Source: Perilla frutescens
Taxonomy: Eukaryota > Streptophyta > Magnoliopsida > Lamiales > Lamiaceae
Direction of reading: 5' to 3'
DNA: 64,000 bases
Assembly: GCA_026008535.1 (NCBI GenBank)
Contig: BRKX01000009.1
Coordinates: forward strand, 45,381,001-45,445,000
Shown here: piece by piece, positions 23,322 to 36,300 of the stretch
Layout of the letters: each line of letters begins with the position of its first letter
Numbering within the stretch: the first letter of the stretch is position 1
Notes under the pieces: generated by a model
The model's input: the letters and a program-made list of their open reading frames with translations, nothing else
The model's database searches: none
What the model was told of the DNA's origin: nothing
Made by a program: the position numbers and the translations under genes

Positions 23322-24540
23322 ATATTTAATATTTTAGCACTAGTATTTTGTATTTTAGCACTAAAATTCCGTATTTTAGCACTTGTAGTATGTACTTTAG
23401 CATGTATGGTTTCTACTTTCTTTATTTGATATTTTTAGCATTGATATTTGATATTTTAGCACTAGTGTTTTGTATTTTAGCATTGGTATTCCGTATTTTA
23501 GTACTGGTAGTTTCTTTTTTAGCACTAATAGTTTCTACTTTAGCATATATGTTGAAATTCTAAACATACAGTGCTAAAACATATATGCTAAAGTTATATA
23601 CTAAAATTTAGAATCCCAATTACGAGCTTGTATAGCTAAGACAAATAATACTTCATGATCTTCCGTTTTTAGCACTGTAGTTTAGAATTTAACATTGTAA
23701 ATGTGATTTTCGCGTATATTTTTCAATTTATGATTTTAGCACTGTCATTCTCTATTTTAGCACTGTCATCACTTATTTTAGCATATATTTTTCAAATTAT
23801 GTATTACATTTTCAACTTGCATATATAATGTCTTATCTTCCAACTTGATAAAGAGCAGAGTCAATAAATATACATTGTGATTTATGAGCGTGCCGACTAC
23901 CAAGTCATGTTTGATGCTGAAATATATACTAACCATTTGTTTTTTTTTTTTTTTGCTTATAAGAAAATTTACCATGAAAGTGATGTGATGCTGTAATTAA
24001 GTTAAAATAAAAAGTTTCTTTATTTTAATATAAGTACTAGTAATTGAAATTTTAGCATTTGCATTTTCTTTTTTAGCACTAGTTGCATAATCATTTTAAA
24101 TTTCGAGTTTCAGCTATTTTAGCACTTACAAATCCTTTTTTAGCACTTGTCATTCCTTTTTTAGCGCTAGTATTTGAATTATAGATTTGAAATTCTACTT
24201 TAGCACTAATGGTTCATACTTTAGCACTGCACATTTCGTTGTATTAATGTATATGTCACATGTCTCCGGACATATATATTCAAAAGTTGAAATGATGGAT
24301 CTAAACTATTTGTGGGAAAAAAATACCAACAATAATAAAAAAAATAAAAAGAAGTTTGAATGGTTTTGGATCTAAACTCTATGAAATATATGGCATTAAA
24401 TCTTTTAGCACTTGACATTAAATTTTTAGCACTAGTATTTGAATCATATATTTCAAATTCTACTTTAGCACTGAAAGTTTGAATTTTAGCACTGATGGTT
24501 TGTTCTTTAGCACTTACGTTTCCTTGTTTAGCACTCATGT
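23322..24540 (+). repeat. Left-arm array of TTTTAGCACT motifs
   Basis: More than 25 copies of (T)TTTAGCA(C/T)(T/A), mostly 18-30 bp apart in clusters, separated by TA-rich spacers such as TAGTATTT or TGGTTTCT. Three more copies lie at 22699-22750. All run in the same direction. An overlapping minus-strand frame rich in SAK residues is a by-product of the repeat. Confidence 0.9.
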
Positions 24541-24702
24541 TACACACCTGCTAGAAATATTAAAACGAAAAGAAAAGAAAATAGAACACTATATATATAT
24601 ATTTCAGAAATATATGTACTTAGATCAAAATACCTACATTTCATAAACTCCAAGTACATTTAAAAAAATAACTCATAAGTTCAAAAATATAAAATTCACT
24701 CT

Positions 24703-25064
<362 letters not shown>

Positions 25065-25234
25065 ATACAAATGATTGGATATTTAGCATCCCGTTTTGTA
25101 AACATAGAGATAATATATGAAGTTCAGGGATACACTTATTTTTTTAAGTACATTGTCATGTCATTTGAAGATATAATACTAACATAACATAAAATTTTAA
25201 AACTCAATTGAACCAAATGAAGTTTGATGATTCA

Positions 25235-25475
25235 CAGTAGTGCTAAACTAGGTTAAAACAATGCTAAAATAGTTCACAGTAGTGCTAAAATACGGATAGT
25301 GAAAAATTCAAAATAACAGCTTAATTAGCTTCATCAACCTAAGTGCTAAAATAGTTCACAGTAGTGCTAAAATAGGTTACAACAGTGCTAAAATAGACCA
25401 CAGTAGTGCTAAAGTACATTGCAATGCTAAAATAGTTCACAGTAGTGCTAAAATAAGTTACAACGGTGCTAAAAA
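25235..25475 (-). repeat. Right-arm array of the same motif, inverted
   Basis: About eleven copies of AGTGCTAAAATAG, the reverse complement of the left-arm word, often in a 20-24-bp unit with TTCACAGT. Orientation mirrors the left arm, as for subterminal transposase-binding repeats. Confidence 0.9.
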
Positions 25476-25658
25476 TAAAACACCCAATCCCACCCTTTTG
25501 CCCTCTATATTCTTAATTTCTCATATTTCCATATCTCTCTTCTACTGCAACTTTCATGAAAAATAACAAAATCCTAGTTAGCTTCATGATCAATCATTAA
25601 TTTTTCTTCCGTTCTTTTCTTGAATCCTAGCTATACAAGCTCAGTCATTTCACATCCT

Positions 25659-25662
<4 letters not shown>

Positions 25663-25730
<68 letters not shown>
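25663..25730. repeat. (CT)n(AC)n microsatellite in captured leader
   Basis: About 19 CT units run into 15 AC units just before the captured ALOG start codon, so it was probably part of that gene's 5' UTR. Confidence 0.9.
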
Positions 25731-25733
<3 letters not shown>

Positions 25734-25784
25734 TGAATTGTGATGAATCCGATAACTCAAGAAATGTGATCATCAAGCACTGAG

Positions 25785-26040
25785 ATGAACAGTTTCACCA
25801 TCACCACCACCACCACTCCCAACAGCAGCTCAATGATGGGGTCACCATCGGGCTTCTCCTCCTCCTCCTCCGCCGCGGCCGCCGCGTCTCCTCCCCAACG
25901 ACGTTGAGTCTATACGAGAACCAGAAGCGCCGCGACTAGAACACATTCAGACAGTACCTCCGCAACCACCGGCCGCCACTCTTTCTCTCCCGCTGCAGCG
26001 GCGCCCATGTGCTCGAAATACCTACGGCTCGGCCTGGTGC
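25785..26040 (+). pseudogene. Captured ALOG (LSH/G1-like) gene fragment
   Basis: An ATG at 25785 opens a Thr/Ser-rich then Ser/Ala-rich N-terminus. A frameshift near 25895-25906 is followed by SLYENQKRRD, a TAG stop at 25937 where the family has Trp, then NTFRQYLRNHRPPL and LSRCSGAHVLE, the start of the ALOG domain. The match breaks down after about 26020. The family are nuclear DNA-binding developmental regulators; this copy is broken by a frameshift, a stop and truncation. Its high GC contrasts with the host element. Confidence 0.88.
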
Positions 26041-26284
26041 GTAACTGCGAGGAAGAAAAATGAGGAGATATTGAGAAAGAAGACGAATTGCAGATGGAAG
26101 GAGATTCAGAATTCTTAAATTACAAAAATAGCATTGATTCATTAAAAACTCGCTAATATTACAAATATTCCACCGCATTTTTTGCAATATTGGGACAGAT
26201 CTTGGTCTTCCAAATCAGAGCAATCTGTGGCTGAGATTGGTTCTCAGTTCTCACAGGGGAGTGTGGTTCTCACATGATCTCATC

Positions 26285-26306
26285 TATATATATATATATA
26301 TATATA
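26285..26306. repeat. (TA)n tract shared by two Mutator-like elements
   Basis: The right end of element A and the left end of element B both stop at this one tract. Confidence 0.85.
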
Positions 26307-27045
26307 GGATGGTTCTGGTGAAAACATCCCGGGTGTGTAAATTGTAAATCAATCTCCAACCACATATCCATCAAAATTCAATGATCAAGATTTGATCAAA
26401 GGGGCGGTGACATTTTTGTAAATAAAAGGAACTTCAAAAACGCGGTGAAAATTTGATAATTTTCACCTCAAGGTTAAAATTAAAAAAAAAACATGTTGAC
26501 TTCTAGGACGCATGCTAACGGAGACACAATCATATGCTAACGAATACATAATCATATGCTAAAAACAGTATTACTTCATGCACAATACATAATTTTAAAT
26601 ACAAAACTGATTTTATTATGAAATAATTAAATGAAGAGATTAGTATGGTTGGAAACCTAGTCAAACCTACTTTTCAACAAAAAAAATAATTTCAAAAAAA
26701 TATTAACCGTGGACAAAATTATGCTTGTTTGATTGAAGGTTATTAGTTGCATAATTTAGCTTCAATCCACTATATTATTGTTTCGTTAGCATTGTAAAAT
26801 ATATTTATTCAGCATTATATAATGCTTCTATTAGCATACGACAATCTTAATAAAAGTAAAGGATGAAATACAATAAATTAAATTATAGAATCCTAAAATT
26901 GATATGATAAACAACAATAACAATATATAATGTTTTGTTAGCATACGTCAATGCTAACATTATAATGTTGTTATCATATGCTTTACATAATTCTACTGCT
27001 AGCATTATCATATGCTAACAGTGGCATATGACGTACAATGCTAAT
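26307..27045. mobile_element. Related Mutator-like element B, right end not found
   Basis: The left end GGATGGTTCTGGTGAAAAC then AATCAATCTCCAACCACATA is homologous to the terminal region of elements A and C. The subterminal keyword here is CATATGCTAAC / GTTAGCATA (at least ten copies in both orientations between 26505 and 27040). No captured gene is visible. The right terminus is missing or decayed; sequence beyond about 27045 has a different character. Confidence 0.6.
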
Positions 27046-28245
27046 AATAGCATCCGCGAGTATGGTCACGAATGGCATCCTGGCCTAAACTCTGTGAGCT
27101 CGCTACTGCAAGGGGGTGTGGAAGAAGAGAATTTGTGAGCTCGATCGTGAAGAGCCCACCGATATCATTGCCATGTCGGTGACATGTGGACTCGCGACTT
27201 ATCATTGCCATGTCGGTGACACACGGACTCGCGACCCGAGCCGCGAGTTACCAGGTCGCGAGCAAAGTCGCAAATTGTGTGGGCTTGTCTATTTTTTTTT
27301 TCTGGGCTTTGATTTCCTAAGTATAAACAGGGTTTTTGTGCGAAAATTAGAAACAATTCATCATACCCTGAAGTTGACAGCAGAGAATAACGTGGAGACC
27401 GAAGAATTCAAGAAGTTCAAGATTAGAGGCGAAGTAAATCTTACGGGTTTTATTTACTTTAGTATTGAATTGCAATATTTTCTTCTGAATTTGTTTTGGA
27501 TATTTATTTTATGATGAATAAATAAACCTCTGGTATTCTAGGGTTGGATTATATATGATTTATTTATGAAGTTCTTTTGATTCATTTTATTTGATATCCA
27601 TGATTTGATCATATTTTGATTATTCCCGTGCTTATCTGTATTGTTTACCTGGTCACTAAATATTATAATTTGATGTGTTAATTCATAAATCGATGGATGA
27701 GTTTTAACACAATATCTGGAAAAATTAACTGGGTAATTAATATCACTTGACAGAGTTGCGATTAATTTAGAGAAAAATAAACCTTGCGAGCTGTTAGGAG
27801 TTGCACGATTGGTATTGAACTGACACATTATATTTGTTGTGTAATTTACAATCTAGACACTTCGAGAGAAGATTTAGAATACAAGAGTGGTTGTTCTAGC
27901 ATGATTTAAATCCAACATAGATGCTTAATGAGATGATTAGAAGAATGGATTAAATAATGAATTTCCAATCCTAGAATACTTTTATTCTCTATTGTTTACT
28001 TCGACTATGTTTATTTATGTGCTGTCATTTACTGATTTAGTATTTTCATTCATTTAGCAATTAAATTGGACCTTGTTGGGTAGTCTAGATAACTGTAGGA
28101 AGTTAATTTAGATAATTAGTAGTTTAATAATTAAGTCTATGTAGATATGACCTTATTCGCAGTTGTCCTATAAGCCTCAATGTGCACTTACAGTTTAGGT
28201 GAAAATAAATACCGAACACTAGCAACAACAACAACAAGAGGTACG
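27046..28245 (+). mobile_element. Gypsy-like LTR / leader remnant
   Basis: Features seen in plant gypsy LTRs occur in order: CG-rich words around CTCGCGAC and GGTCGCGAG (27060-27270), a TATA-like AGTATAAACAGGG near 27317, and late sequence TGTGCACTTACAG near 28177. The late part resembles 42540-42640 in this window. Contains a 37-bp unit twice (27164-27237). No gag or pol follows. The reading frame across 27116-27514 has no recognised domain. Confidence 0.4.
27164..27237 (+). repeat. 37-bp tandem duplication
   Basis: The unit starting ATCATTGCCATGTCGGTGAC is present twice head to tail, with a few substitutions in the second half. Confidence 0.9.
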
Positions 28246-28329
28246 TCATTTTTCAGATTAACTATGTGTCTGTCGGACATCAACTGAAAATTGACTATCA
28301 ACTGACACTGACAAGACGGTGGTCGGTTC

Positions 28330-28845
28330 GGTTGTGTTATGTCCGGGGCCGAAGTGTGGAGTGATTGCCGGTGCACGGCACGGACAAAGAGTTGTTCCTA
28401 TAAGACTTCCAAGTGAAGGGGCACATGAATGAACCGAATTCACCCAAAAGAGAGGGATTCTGAGGCTATACAGGAATGTGACTGTATAGTCGATGAGAGC
28501 TTAAAGGATTTGATTGGTGCTACTCATACCACAAGGTGCATCTTCTTTTCTGGCGCTTGTTCCACCAGAACTCCAAAGTTAAGCATTCTTAACCTAAGGC
28601 AATGGTGGGATGGGTGACCACCTGAGAAGTTTTCTCAGAGAGCATGTGAGTGGGGACAAAGCACGTTGGAAAGATTCGTGTTGGTTTGTGGGGACAACCG
28701 TCAGTCCGGTAGCCGGGTCATTACAGAGGCGAACCTCTCGCAGTAAGGTGTGGTTCGGAGACGAACCAAGCGGAAGATGGTGGGCATATGATGCCCGAGG
28801 CTGAAGTGTGGAGTGATCACCGGTGCAAGGCACGAACAAAGAAAG
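28330..28845 (+). mobile_element. Cassandra-like TRIM fragment
   Basis: A 48-bp block (CCGGGGCCGAAGTGTGGAG..., 28340-28387) recurs at 28793-28842 with about seven changes, as expected for the ends of two LTRs. Between them lies a 5S rRNA-like domain followed by GTGGTTCGGAGACGAACC. LTRs carrying a 5S-type promoter define the Cassandra family of miniature retrotransposons. The first LTR is mostly missing and I could not locate the primer-binding site, so the element is partial. Confidence 0.6.
28522..28650 (+). other. 5S rRNA-derived pol III promoter domain (not a rRNA gene)
   Basis: AGAACTCCAAAGTTAAGCAT matches the 5S A-box region and GGGATGGGTGACCACCTG matches the intermediate element and C-box, in correct order and spacing. 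The first third diverges and is lengthened, and the 3' end is altered, so it cannot make normal 5S rRNA. Confidence 0.8.
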
Positions 28846-30261
28846 AGGCGCAGCTTCATCTTCTTTCTTTTCTTCACTTCTTTATTTTTTTCCATCTTCG
28901 ATTTCTTCTGAATTGAAACGCATATAGAGTTGCCCTAATTATTATGGAGGGCATCAATGTAAATTTATTGAATAATTAGTGTTTTATTAATTAAATTAAT
29001 TAATTATTAAAAATAATAAAAAAATTCTGGCTAGCCAGAATCTGGCTGAAAATCACTACTCATATTATTATTAAAAACCGACTTTAATAATTTGATTAAA
29101 ATAATTAATCAAAATTGACAACAGATTCCGAACCAAGAACAGCTAGATCTCTATATGTCGATCGTTTTATCATTTCTTACTTTGATAAATAATATTTTAG
29201 GCCCTTTAAAAAACTATTATTCCAATTAATCTTCATAATCTATCGCCGGCGTGATCAAACTGATCGAATCCTGACTAGGATAATAATTTAATTGATAAAC
29301 TCTTTTGTTTTCACAGAGAAATATGATTTATAATTTTTAAAATTTTAACTTTTTATTGATAGACGTGACTAGGTCGATTATGTTATAATTAACTTTTATT
29401 TTTATAATATCTATTATTAAACTTGTTAAATCGATCGTGGAATACGGGTTGAAGTACCAAATCTGGAATAGAGGATCCCATCCCCAAATAACCTCACTTC
29501 ATCACTAGGTCATCCCTACCGGGATTATAATCTTTAACTTTATATCAGAGTAGTTAGCCTGTTTTTCTCTCTCTCTCTCGCGAACTGTTAGCCTATTTCT
29601 ACTTTTATATATACTAGTAGATCACATGTGCTCTGCACAAATAAAATATGTAATACTTAATAATATTTTACTAAAATATAACTACGATTAGAATTATTCA
29701 TCCAATTATCAAAAAATTAAAACTAAAGCCAAATATAAGAAAAATATTAAATCGAACATGGTTTTTCACTCAAAAAATTAAATCTCGATTATTTTAAGTA
29801 AGATCACTCATAACATAATGACTCCCACACCCTAATTATTTAACAACGAAAAAACACAACTAACACATTGTCTGCAGTAAAGGCGGAACGGGGGCAATTC
29901 ACCCCCCTTTCTAATGAAAAATTTTAGGTTCCGCCTTAGTTCGCAGTTATATTTTCCAAAATATGTATTAAAATGGTTTTTATCACAATATTTATAACTC
30001 AGTAATATTCATAATTAATCTTATAATAATAGTAAGACACTTTTGAATCCCAAATGCCCCTTCCCCAACTTATAAAAATAATTTTAATTCAAAAATACAT
30101 TTAATAATTTTAAAGATTATACTTTCAAATCGTTGACCACGAGATTTATATTTTGTAAATATGATAATATATATTTCCACCGATTGATGTAATCTTTGAA
30201 GTATCGATCTTAAATATATGTTTAATTATATAGTTTAGTGTTAATTTTTATTGTTCATTTT
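28846..30261. other. AT-rich intergenic stretch
   Basis: No gene. Holds a perfect 16-bp palindrome TTCTGGCTAGCCAGAA near 29025, a short CT run near 29564-29579, and a tiny hAT-like relic at 29879-29939. Confidence 0.55.
29879..29939. mobile_element. 61-bp hAT-like terminal relic
   Basis: The left AAAGGCGGAAC and right GTTCCGCCTTAG are inverted repeats of the GGCGGA type seen on plant hAT elements. The flanks TCTGCAGT and TTCGCAGT match at 6 of 8 positions, the duplication size of hAT. It appears to be an element reduced to little more than its ends. Confidence 0.45.
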
Positions 30262-30492
30262 TGACAGATATTAAAGTACCTCAATTCTATCTTCTACATT
30301 ATATATATATATATATATATATATAGTTCATAAATAGATAATTATAAAGTATTCTTCTAGTTAGTATTGTGATTTGTAATCCCTAGTTTAAAGTTGTGTG
30401 GATATCTTTTTGATCTTCATATACCACTATATATTGTTATGATCAATAAGAAATGGACTCAAGCTTTCCAACAACATTTCATCTATGTTATA
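30262..30492 (+). repeat. 5' LTR of the copia element
   Basis: Starts TGACAGATATTAAAG and ends CATCTATGTTATA just before the PBS. Contains a TA microsatellite near 30300-30325 that is much shorter in the 3' copy. Confidence 0.88.
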
Positions 30493-30506
30493 TGGTATTA
30501 GAGCCA
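30493..30506 (+). other. Primer-binding site, initiator tRNA-Met type
   Basis: TGGTATTAGAGCCA immediately follows the LTR. It matches the common copia PBS TGGTATCAGAGC with one change. Confidence 0.8.
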
Positions 30507-30569
30507 CGGTCCTAATCCAACCACTTCACCATAAATTTTTTTCCGTAACTTCCTTCAAGCCCCCTTTTC

Positions 30570-31675
30570 CGCCTCCCATGTCAACCAATTCCATCAACTC
30601 CACTGTCTCTGATACTGAGGATTCTAGCTTGAGTCATCAACTTGTTAATATCTCTTATCATAATATATTATCAAGTTAACCTCAACCAACTATCTCTCCT
30701 GGAAACTTCAAATTGAAGTCATACTCATTGGCTATGATCTCTATAAATTCATAGATGGATCCCATCTTTGCCCTACTAAAACCAGCTCCATCAATAATGT
30801 TACTGCTCCGAATCCGGAGTACTCACTTTGGGTACGTCAAGACAAACTCCTATTTGGCGCTCTTGTCGGCTCCATCTCTTCACCATTGATCCCGTTAATT
30901 CAACAATCACCCACTTCACATGATACTTAGAAAACCTTTACCAACACCTATGCATGTCCCACATGTGGTCATATTAAATAGATCGAAGATCATCTCAAAC
31001 ATACCATCAAAGGCTCTTAGTATATATCTGAATATATGCAATCCATCAAATGTCGATCTGACGAACTAGCCACTCTTGGGAAACCTCTGGATCAAGAAGA
31101 TTTGATTGAAATTATCTTGAAAGGCCTTGAGGATGATTATCGTCACATTGTTGATATTGTGGACAGTTGGGAGATACCTATCTCTTTTGAGGAACTGCGC
31201 GAAAAACTCATAAACCATGAGTTAGTTCTCAAACAAACACATATTTTCTCCCTTCCCGTCACCGCTAATTCCACATCCACATGACGATCTCGTCCACTGC
31301 CTTCCCGCACTCAATATAACAATCATGTATTATTTTCCCCACAATCATTCTCTAGACCGTCCCAACCACAATCCCAATAGTCTACTCGGCGCCCTTATTT
31401 GGGTAAATGCCAAGCTTGTCGAGAATCGGGTCATACTGCTGCCTATTGCCCCATGTTTCAGCTTGTTCCAGCTGCGAGCTCCAGACATTTGCAGCCTCCT
31501 CGGCCATCATGGAAACCTTCTGCAGATGTAGCTACCAAGCCAACTGTTCCGTCTTCTCCTTGGCTTCTTGACGGTGGAGCCTTACATCACGTCATGACGG
31601 ATCTTGAAAATCTCTCTCTCCAGGCTCTATATGAGAGGCGTGATGACATTGTAATCAATGATGGAACTACGTTAC
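30570..31675 (+). pseudogene. Copia gag and protease remnant (left part)
   Basis: Gag homology (for example ATLGKPLDQEDLIEIILKGL and a UBN2-like stretch at 31036-31284) is broken by stops and frame changes. A CX2CX4HX4C zinc knuckle, CQACRESGHTAAYC, sits at about 31408-31449. The protease starts PWLLDGGALHHVM near 31555, with Gly in place of the Ser of the usual DSG. It is cut at 31675 by the solo LTR and resumes at 33370. Confidence 0.88.
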
Positions 31676-32117
31676 TGTTGGATTACTGTGGTGTTCGAAA
31701 CACGCAACAAAATATATAAAACAATAATCCATGGTGATCTATTTGCGTTTAAAACTATATTACAAACATAAGGGGTTGTATCGAGATACCTAGGTAAGTT
31801 CTTGATATGAGATTGATTCTTTGAACTTACGAAGACTCTATGTGTATCCACACTGAGACTATTCTTTTGCAATCAACTCTTTGAAAATATGAAATGGGAA
31901 TGAAAATTGCATGCGTTGAAATATCTGTCTAGTCTCATTGATATACAAGTCGATTTATGCTTTCAAATATATTTTCCACATTTATAAGATCAAACCTTTC
32001 CATATAACTTAAATATGATTTTGCTTAATTGAAGGATGATAATATAATAATATGTATGCATGTATCAATTAGATGAATCTTAATGATACGTCCATATATA
32101 TTAATATATTAATCATG

Positions 32118-32156
<39 letters not shown>

Positions 32157-33364
32157 CAAATATATGTATGCAAAATCCATCAATTAGTTTAGGATAATAT
32201 ATTTATATATATCTAATATATATATACACACATATTTAATGAGAGAGACGAGAGATTTCCTATCAACATAGGAACTATTTTATTTCATTCCGGATATTTA
32301 ATCATATTCTTGGTGCTAGCAAAGAATATAATAATATTTCATTTTGATTATCTAATTTTATTATCAAATAATAAATTAAATAATCTTTAGCAAAGACTAG
32401 GTCACTCGTTAAGTATATGAACCCATAGGTTCATCACTAAGCCAATAGTAAAATAATTAAATTATTCTACTAAGCAAGGTTGGCGTCTAGCAACACTCCT
32501 CGATGATTGGATAGAATGAAATAATAACCTTTATAAGAATAATATAATACTTCCTTCCATCTTCTCCAGCTCCAGGTTAATCCTAGGATATGGTTTAACT
32601 GTCAAATCCCAATAGATTACCAACTATGTTTCATGTCAATTATAATCGACTAGTGAATAATTTAAGAAACTCATTTCTTTAATTCATTCGATCATCTTGG
32701 CCAAGGTCTTGCTTTAGTCATTATAACTAATGACAACATAGAGAGCTCAAACTCATTATCAAGAGTTGATGGATTCCATATTGATCAATTATTATTAATT
32801 CTACAAGTATTTAATCACACCCAATATCCATTCAACTAGTACCCTGAGGTATTAGGTGTTCGGAATCAAAGTATAATAAATAACTCGTTAATTTCTATAA
32901 TCATCTCAGGTCAAAGGAAATTATTATACTTTATAATTTAAAAGAATATCTTATTGACAATTTGATTGATAATAGCAACCATTAAGAATTCTCATTTGGG
33001 TCTGTTCAATGATTATATCACCATATACATCATATATATATATATATATATATAACTTAGTGAATGAGATCTGCTAATCTCTATCTAATATAGACTGTTA
33101 TATATATTGATCTAACTGCATCACTAATATCCTTTTTTGGAGTGACTATTCGATCAAGAACAACTTTTAGATTAAATTGCAAGAAAACTTGACTCTTATT
33201 TATCATGATCTCCATCATAACGACAAGTTTATAGATTTAATCAAGGACTTTATCATATATCAAATATGAAAAGAAATATTTAAAAGAAAATAATATTAAT
33301 GAATTACAATGTGCTCAAATAGTACACGACTAATTTGATCTTGGGCACTTTAATAATTCCAACA
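31676..33364. mobile_element. Solo LTR nested in the copia protease region
   Basis: Starts TGTTGGATTACTG and ends AATAATTCCAACA, giving the TGTTGGA/TCCAACA inverted ends of many copia LTRs. The 5-bp target duplication GTTAC is perfect (31671-31675, 33365-33369). The gag-pol reading joins cleanly across the site when the insert is ignored. There is no coding sequence and no internal duplicate LTR, so it is a 1,689-bp solo LTR. It holds two TA microsatellites (about 32118-32153 and 33031-33053). Confidence 0.92.
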
Positions 33365-33369
33365 GTTAC

Positions 33370-36300
33370 ACATTGGAAAAACGGGTTTTGCCTCTATTTC
33401 ATCTCTCACTCATTTGTTTCAATTATGTGATGTCTTTTATGTTCCTAATATGAAACACAATCTTATTTCCATTTCCAAGTTTTGTTCCTCGAATAATGTC
33501 TCTATTTAATTTTTTCCATTGTCTTTTTCGTGTTAAGGATCTACTAACCGGGGGGATTATTCTGGAAGGCAAACCTAGGGATGGTGTTTATGAATGACTT
33601 GCTGTGTCGCCCATCATCTCTCGCCCTCCATATGCTCTAACTAGTGTTAAACTTTCATCTCACTCTTGGCATCAACATTTAGGCCACCCTGCCGAGCCTA
33701 TTCAACAATTTATTGTTTCTAAATTTCAACTAGACTTGCATGCTAAATGTTCTTGTAGTTTTAATTGTAATGCTTGTCTCTGCAATAAAAGTCACAAATT
33801 GCCTTTTTTTCAATCCACCGTTGTGTCTAATACTCCTTTGCAAGTGATATTTTCAGATGTGTGGACATCACCAATACACTCTGTTGATGGGTATAGATAT
33901 TACGTATTGTTTGTTGATCATTTTACACATTATATTTGGATTTATCCCATTCAGCGCAAATATGATGTATCCATTGTGTTTCCTCATTTCAAGTCTCTAG
34001 TTGAGAATTTTTTTAAACACAAAATAATAACTTTGTACAGTGAAAATGGTGGTGAATATGTTGGACTCACTACATTTCTCTCATCTCATGGCATACAACA
34101 TCTCACAACTCCTTCTCACACTCCCAAACACAATGGCTTCTCCAAGAGACGTCATCGCCACATTGTTGAAATGGGTCTAGCACTCTTATCTCATGCTTCA
34201 TTACCTCTTTCTTTTTGGTCTTATGTTTTCTTGCAGCCACATACCTCATCAATCGCCTCCCTACTCCTACGCTCCTAATGGAATCTCCATACCTTAAGTT
34301 ATTCTCATCGGCACCTAACTACACAAAACTTTGTGTGTTTGGTTGTCCATGCTATCCATGACTTCGTCTCTACTCTCCTCACAAGCTTGCACCACGCTCA
34401 AATCTATGTGTTTTTCTTAGTTATTCTCTTTCTCAAAATGCATATCTTTGTTATGATATTCATTCTCACAAACTCTATGTTTCTCTTCATGTTCGATTTG
34501 TAGAGAATGAGTTGTCAAGTGTTAATAATAATCTTCCTCGTCCTGAATCTTCCACGACTGTAGCATGGCTCATTTCGATTCTCACAACACTATCTATAGG
34601 TTCATCTCCAGTTTTCTCATCAGCTGCATCCGACGTACCCCTCCCATCAACTCAGGTCAGGTAACTTATTCATCTTCTTTATCTTCATTATCACTAACTC
34701 ACCCATCTACAGTAGCACCTTCTTCGTCGGTACCCAATTCTCCTCACGAACCTGACCCGTCACCACCATCATCTAACACTTTGGTGCCTCCGTCTCTACC
34801 TAATCCCACTGCCACTCATACATCAACTATCATCACCCACTCTCGCAATAATATATTTAAACCCAAAATAAAAGCCAGCCTCTCTACTCAGCTTGCTCAA
34901 ATCCTTGAAACCACTTGTGTAACTCAAGCACTCAAAGATACACGATGACATTAGGCACTTTCTACCGACTATGATGCCTTGGTTCGTAATGGCACTTGGG
35001 AATTAGTTCCACCAACTGGGGTTCATAATGTGGTTGATTATAAGTGGATTTTTCTAATCAAACGTAATCTTAATGGCTCTATTGATAGGTACAAGGCACG
35101 TCTTGTTGCCAAAGGCTTCCATCAATGGCCCAGGATTGATTATCATGAGACCTTCAGTCCGGTTGTCAAACCGATCACTGTCCGTCTCATTCTTTCTTTG
35201 GCTGTGAGTCATGGATGGCTTATGAGGCAACTTGATATTAATAATGCTTTTCTGCAAGGTTCTCTTTCTGACAATGTTTATATGCACCGACCTCCTGGTT
35301 TCATTGATCCCGATCATCCCACACATGTCTGCAAACTTCAGCAGGCCATTTATGGCCTCAAACAGACTCCTCGTGTCTAGTACAATGAGCTTCGTTAGTT
35401 CCTTATTAATTCTCGCTTCACCAACTATGTTGCCAATATATACCTCGTTATTTTTTTGAAATTAGGATGGTATCAAACTATTTATTCTTATTTATGTGGA
35501 TGACATTATTGTCACACGCTCCCATCCTCAAGTTGTTCGTGAGTGCATCTCCACTCTAGCGCAACGATTTTCTATCAAAGACCTTGGAAATCTCCACTAT
35601 TTTCTTGGAGTTGAAGTTGTTCTACATTCTAGAGGAATTTTACTATCTCAACGTTGTTATGTTGCTGATTTATTAGCTCGGATGAAAATAACCAATGCTC
35701 ATCCAGTCTCTACACTGCTTGCGACATCGCCAACTCTTATTCTTCAATCTGGTGAGTTGCTTTCTGATCTAACTAAATTTCGTGCAGTGGTGGGTAGCCT
35801 ACAATACCTACTCTCACTCGCCCAGATATATCTTTTTCCGTTAACAAGCTCTCTTAGTTCATGCATCGACCAACCACCACTGATTGGGATGCCATTAAAC
35901 GACTTCTTCGCTACTTGTGTGGCACTATTCACCATGGTATTCTGCTATAGCACTCCGCCATCACTCTGCATTGTTACTCTAATGTAGATTGGGCCGGTGA
36001 CAAGGATAACTACACATTGACAAGTGCATATATTGTTTATCTTGGTCACAATCCTATCTCATGGAGCTCGAAGAAGCAACCTACTGTAGCTCGATCCTCC
36101 ACTGAAGCCGAATACCAATCAGTTGATGCCATTAGAGCTGAAGTTTGTTGGGTTATATCTCTCCTCTGGGAACTTGTTTTTGTCTTACCTCAACATCCTA
36201 CAATCTACTGTGATAATGTAGGAGCTACTAGTTTGTGTTTTAATCCGATTTTTCACTCCCGCATGAAGCATGTGGCACTAGATTTTCACTTCACTCGTCA

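Noticed and set aside
24221..24547. Minus-strand frame with SAK-rich periodic protein
   Set aside because: By-product of the TTTTAGCACT array; the periodicity is in the DNA motif.
27116..27514. 132-codon gene
   Set aside because: Lies in LTR-like sequence, contains a 37-bp duplication, no domain.
28522..28650. 5S rRNA gene
   Set aside because: Only promoter boxes are conserved; the 5' third and 3' end are altered, and it lies between LTR-like repeats.
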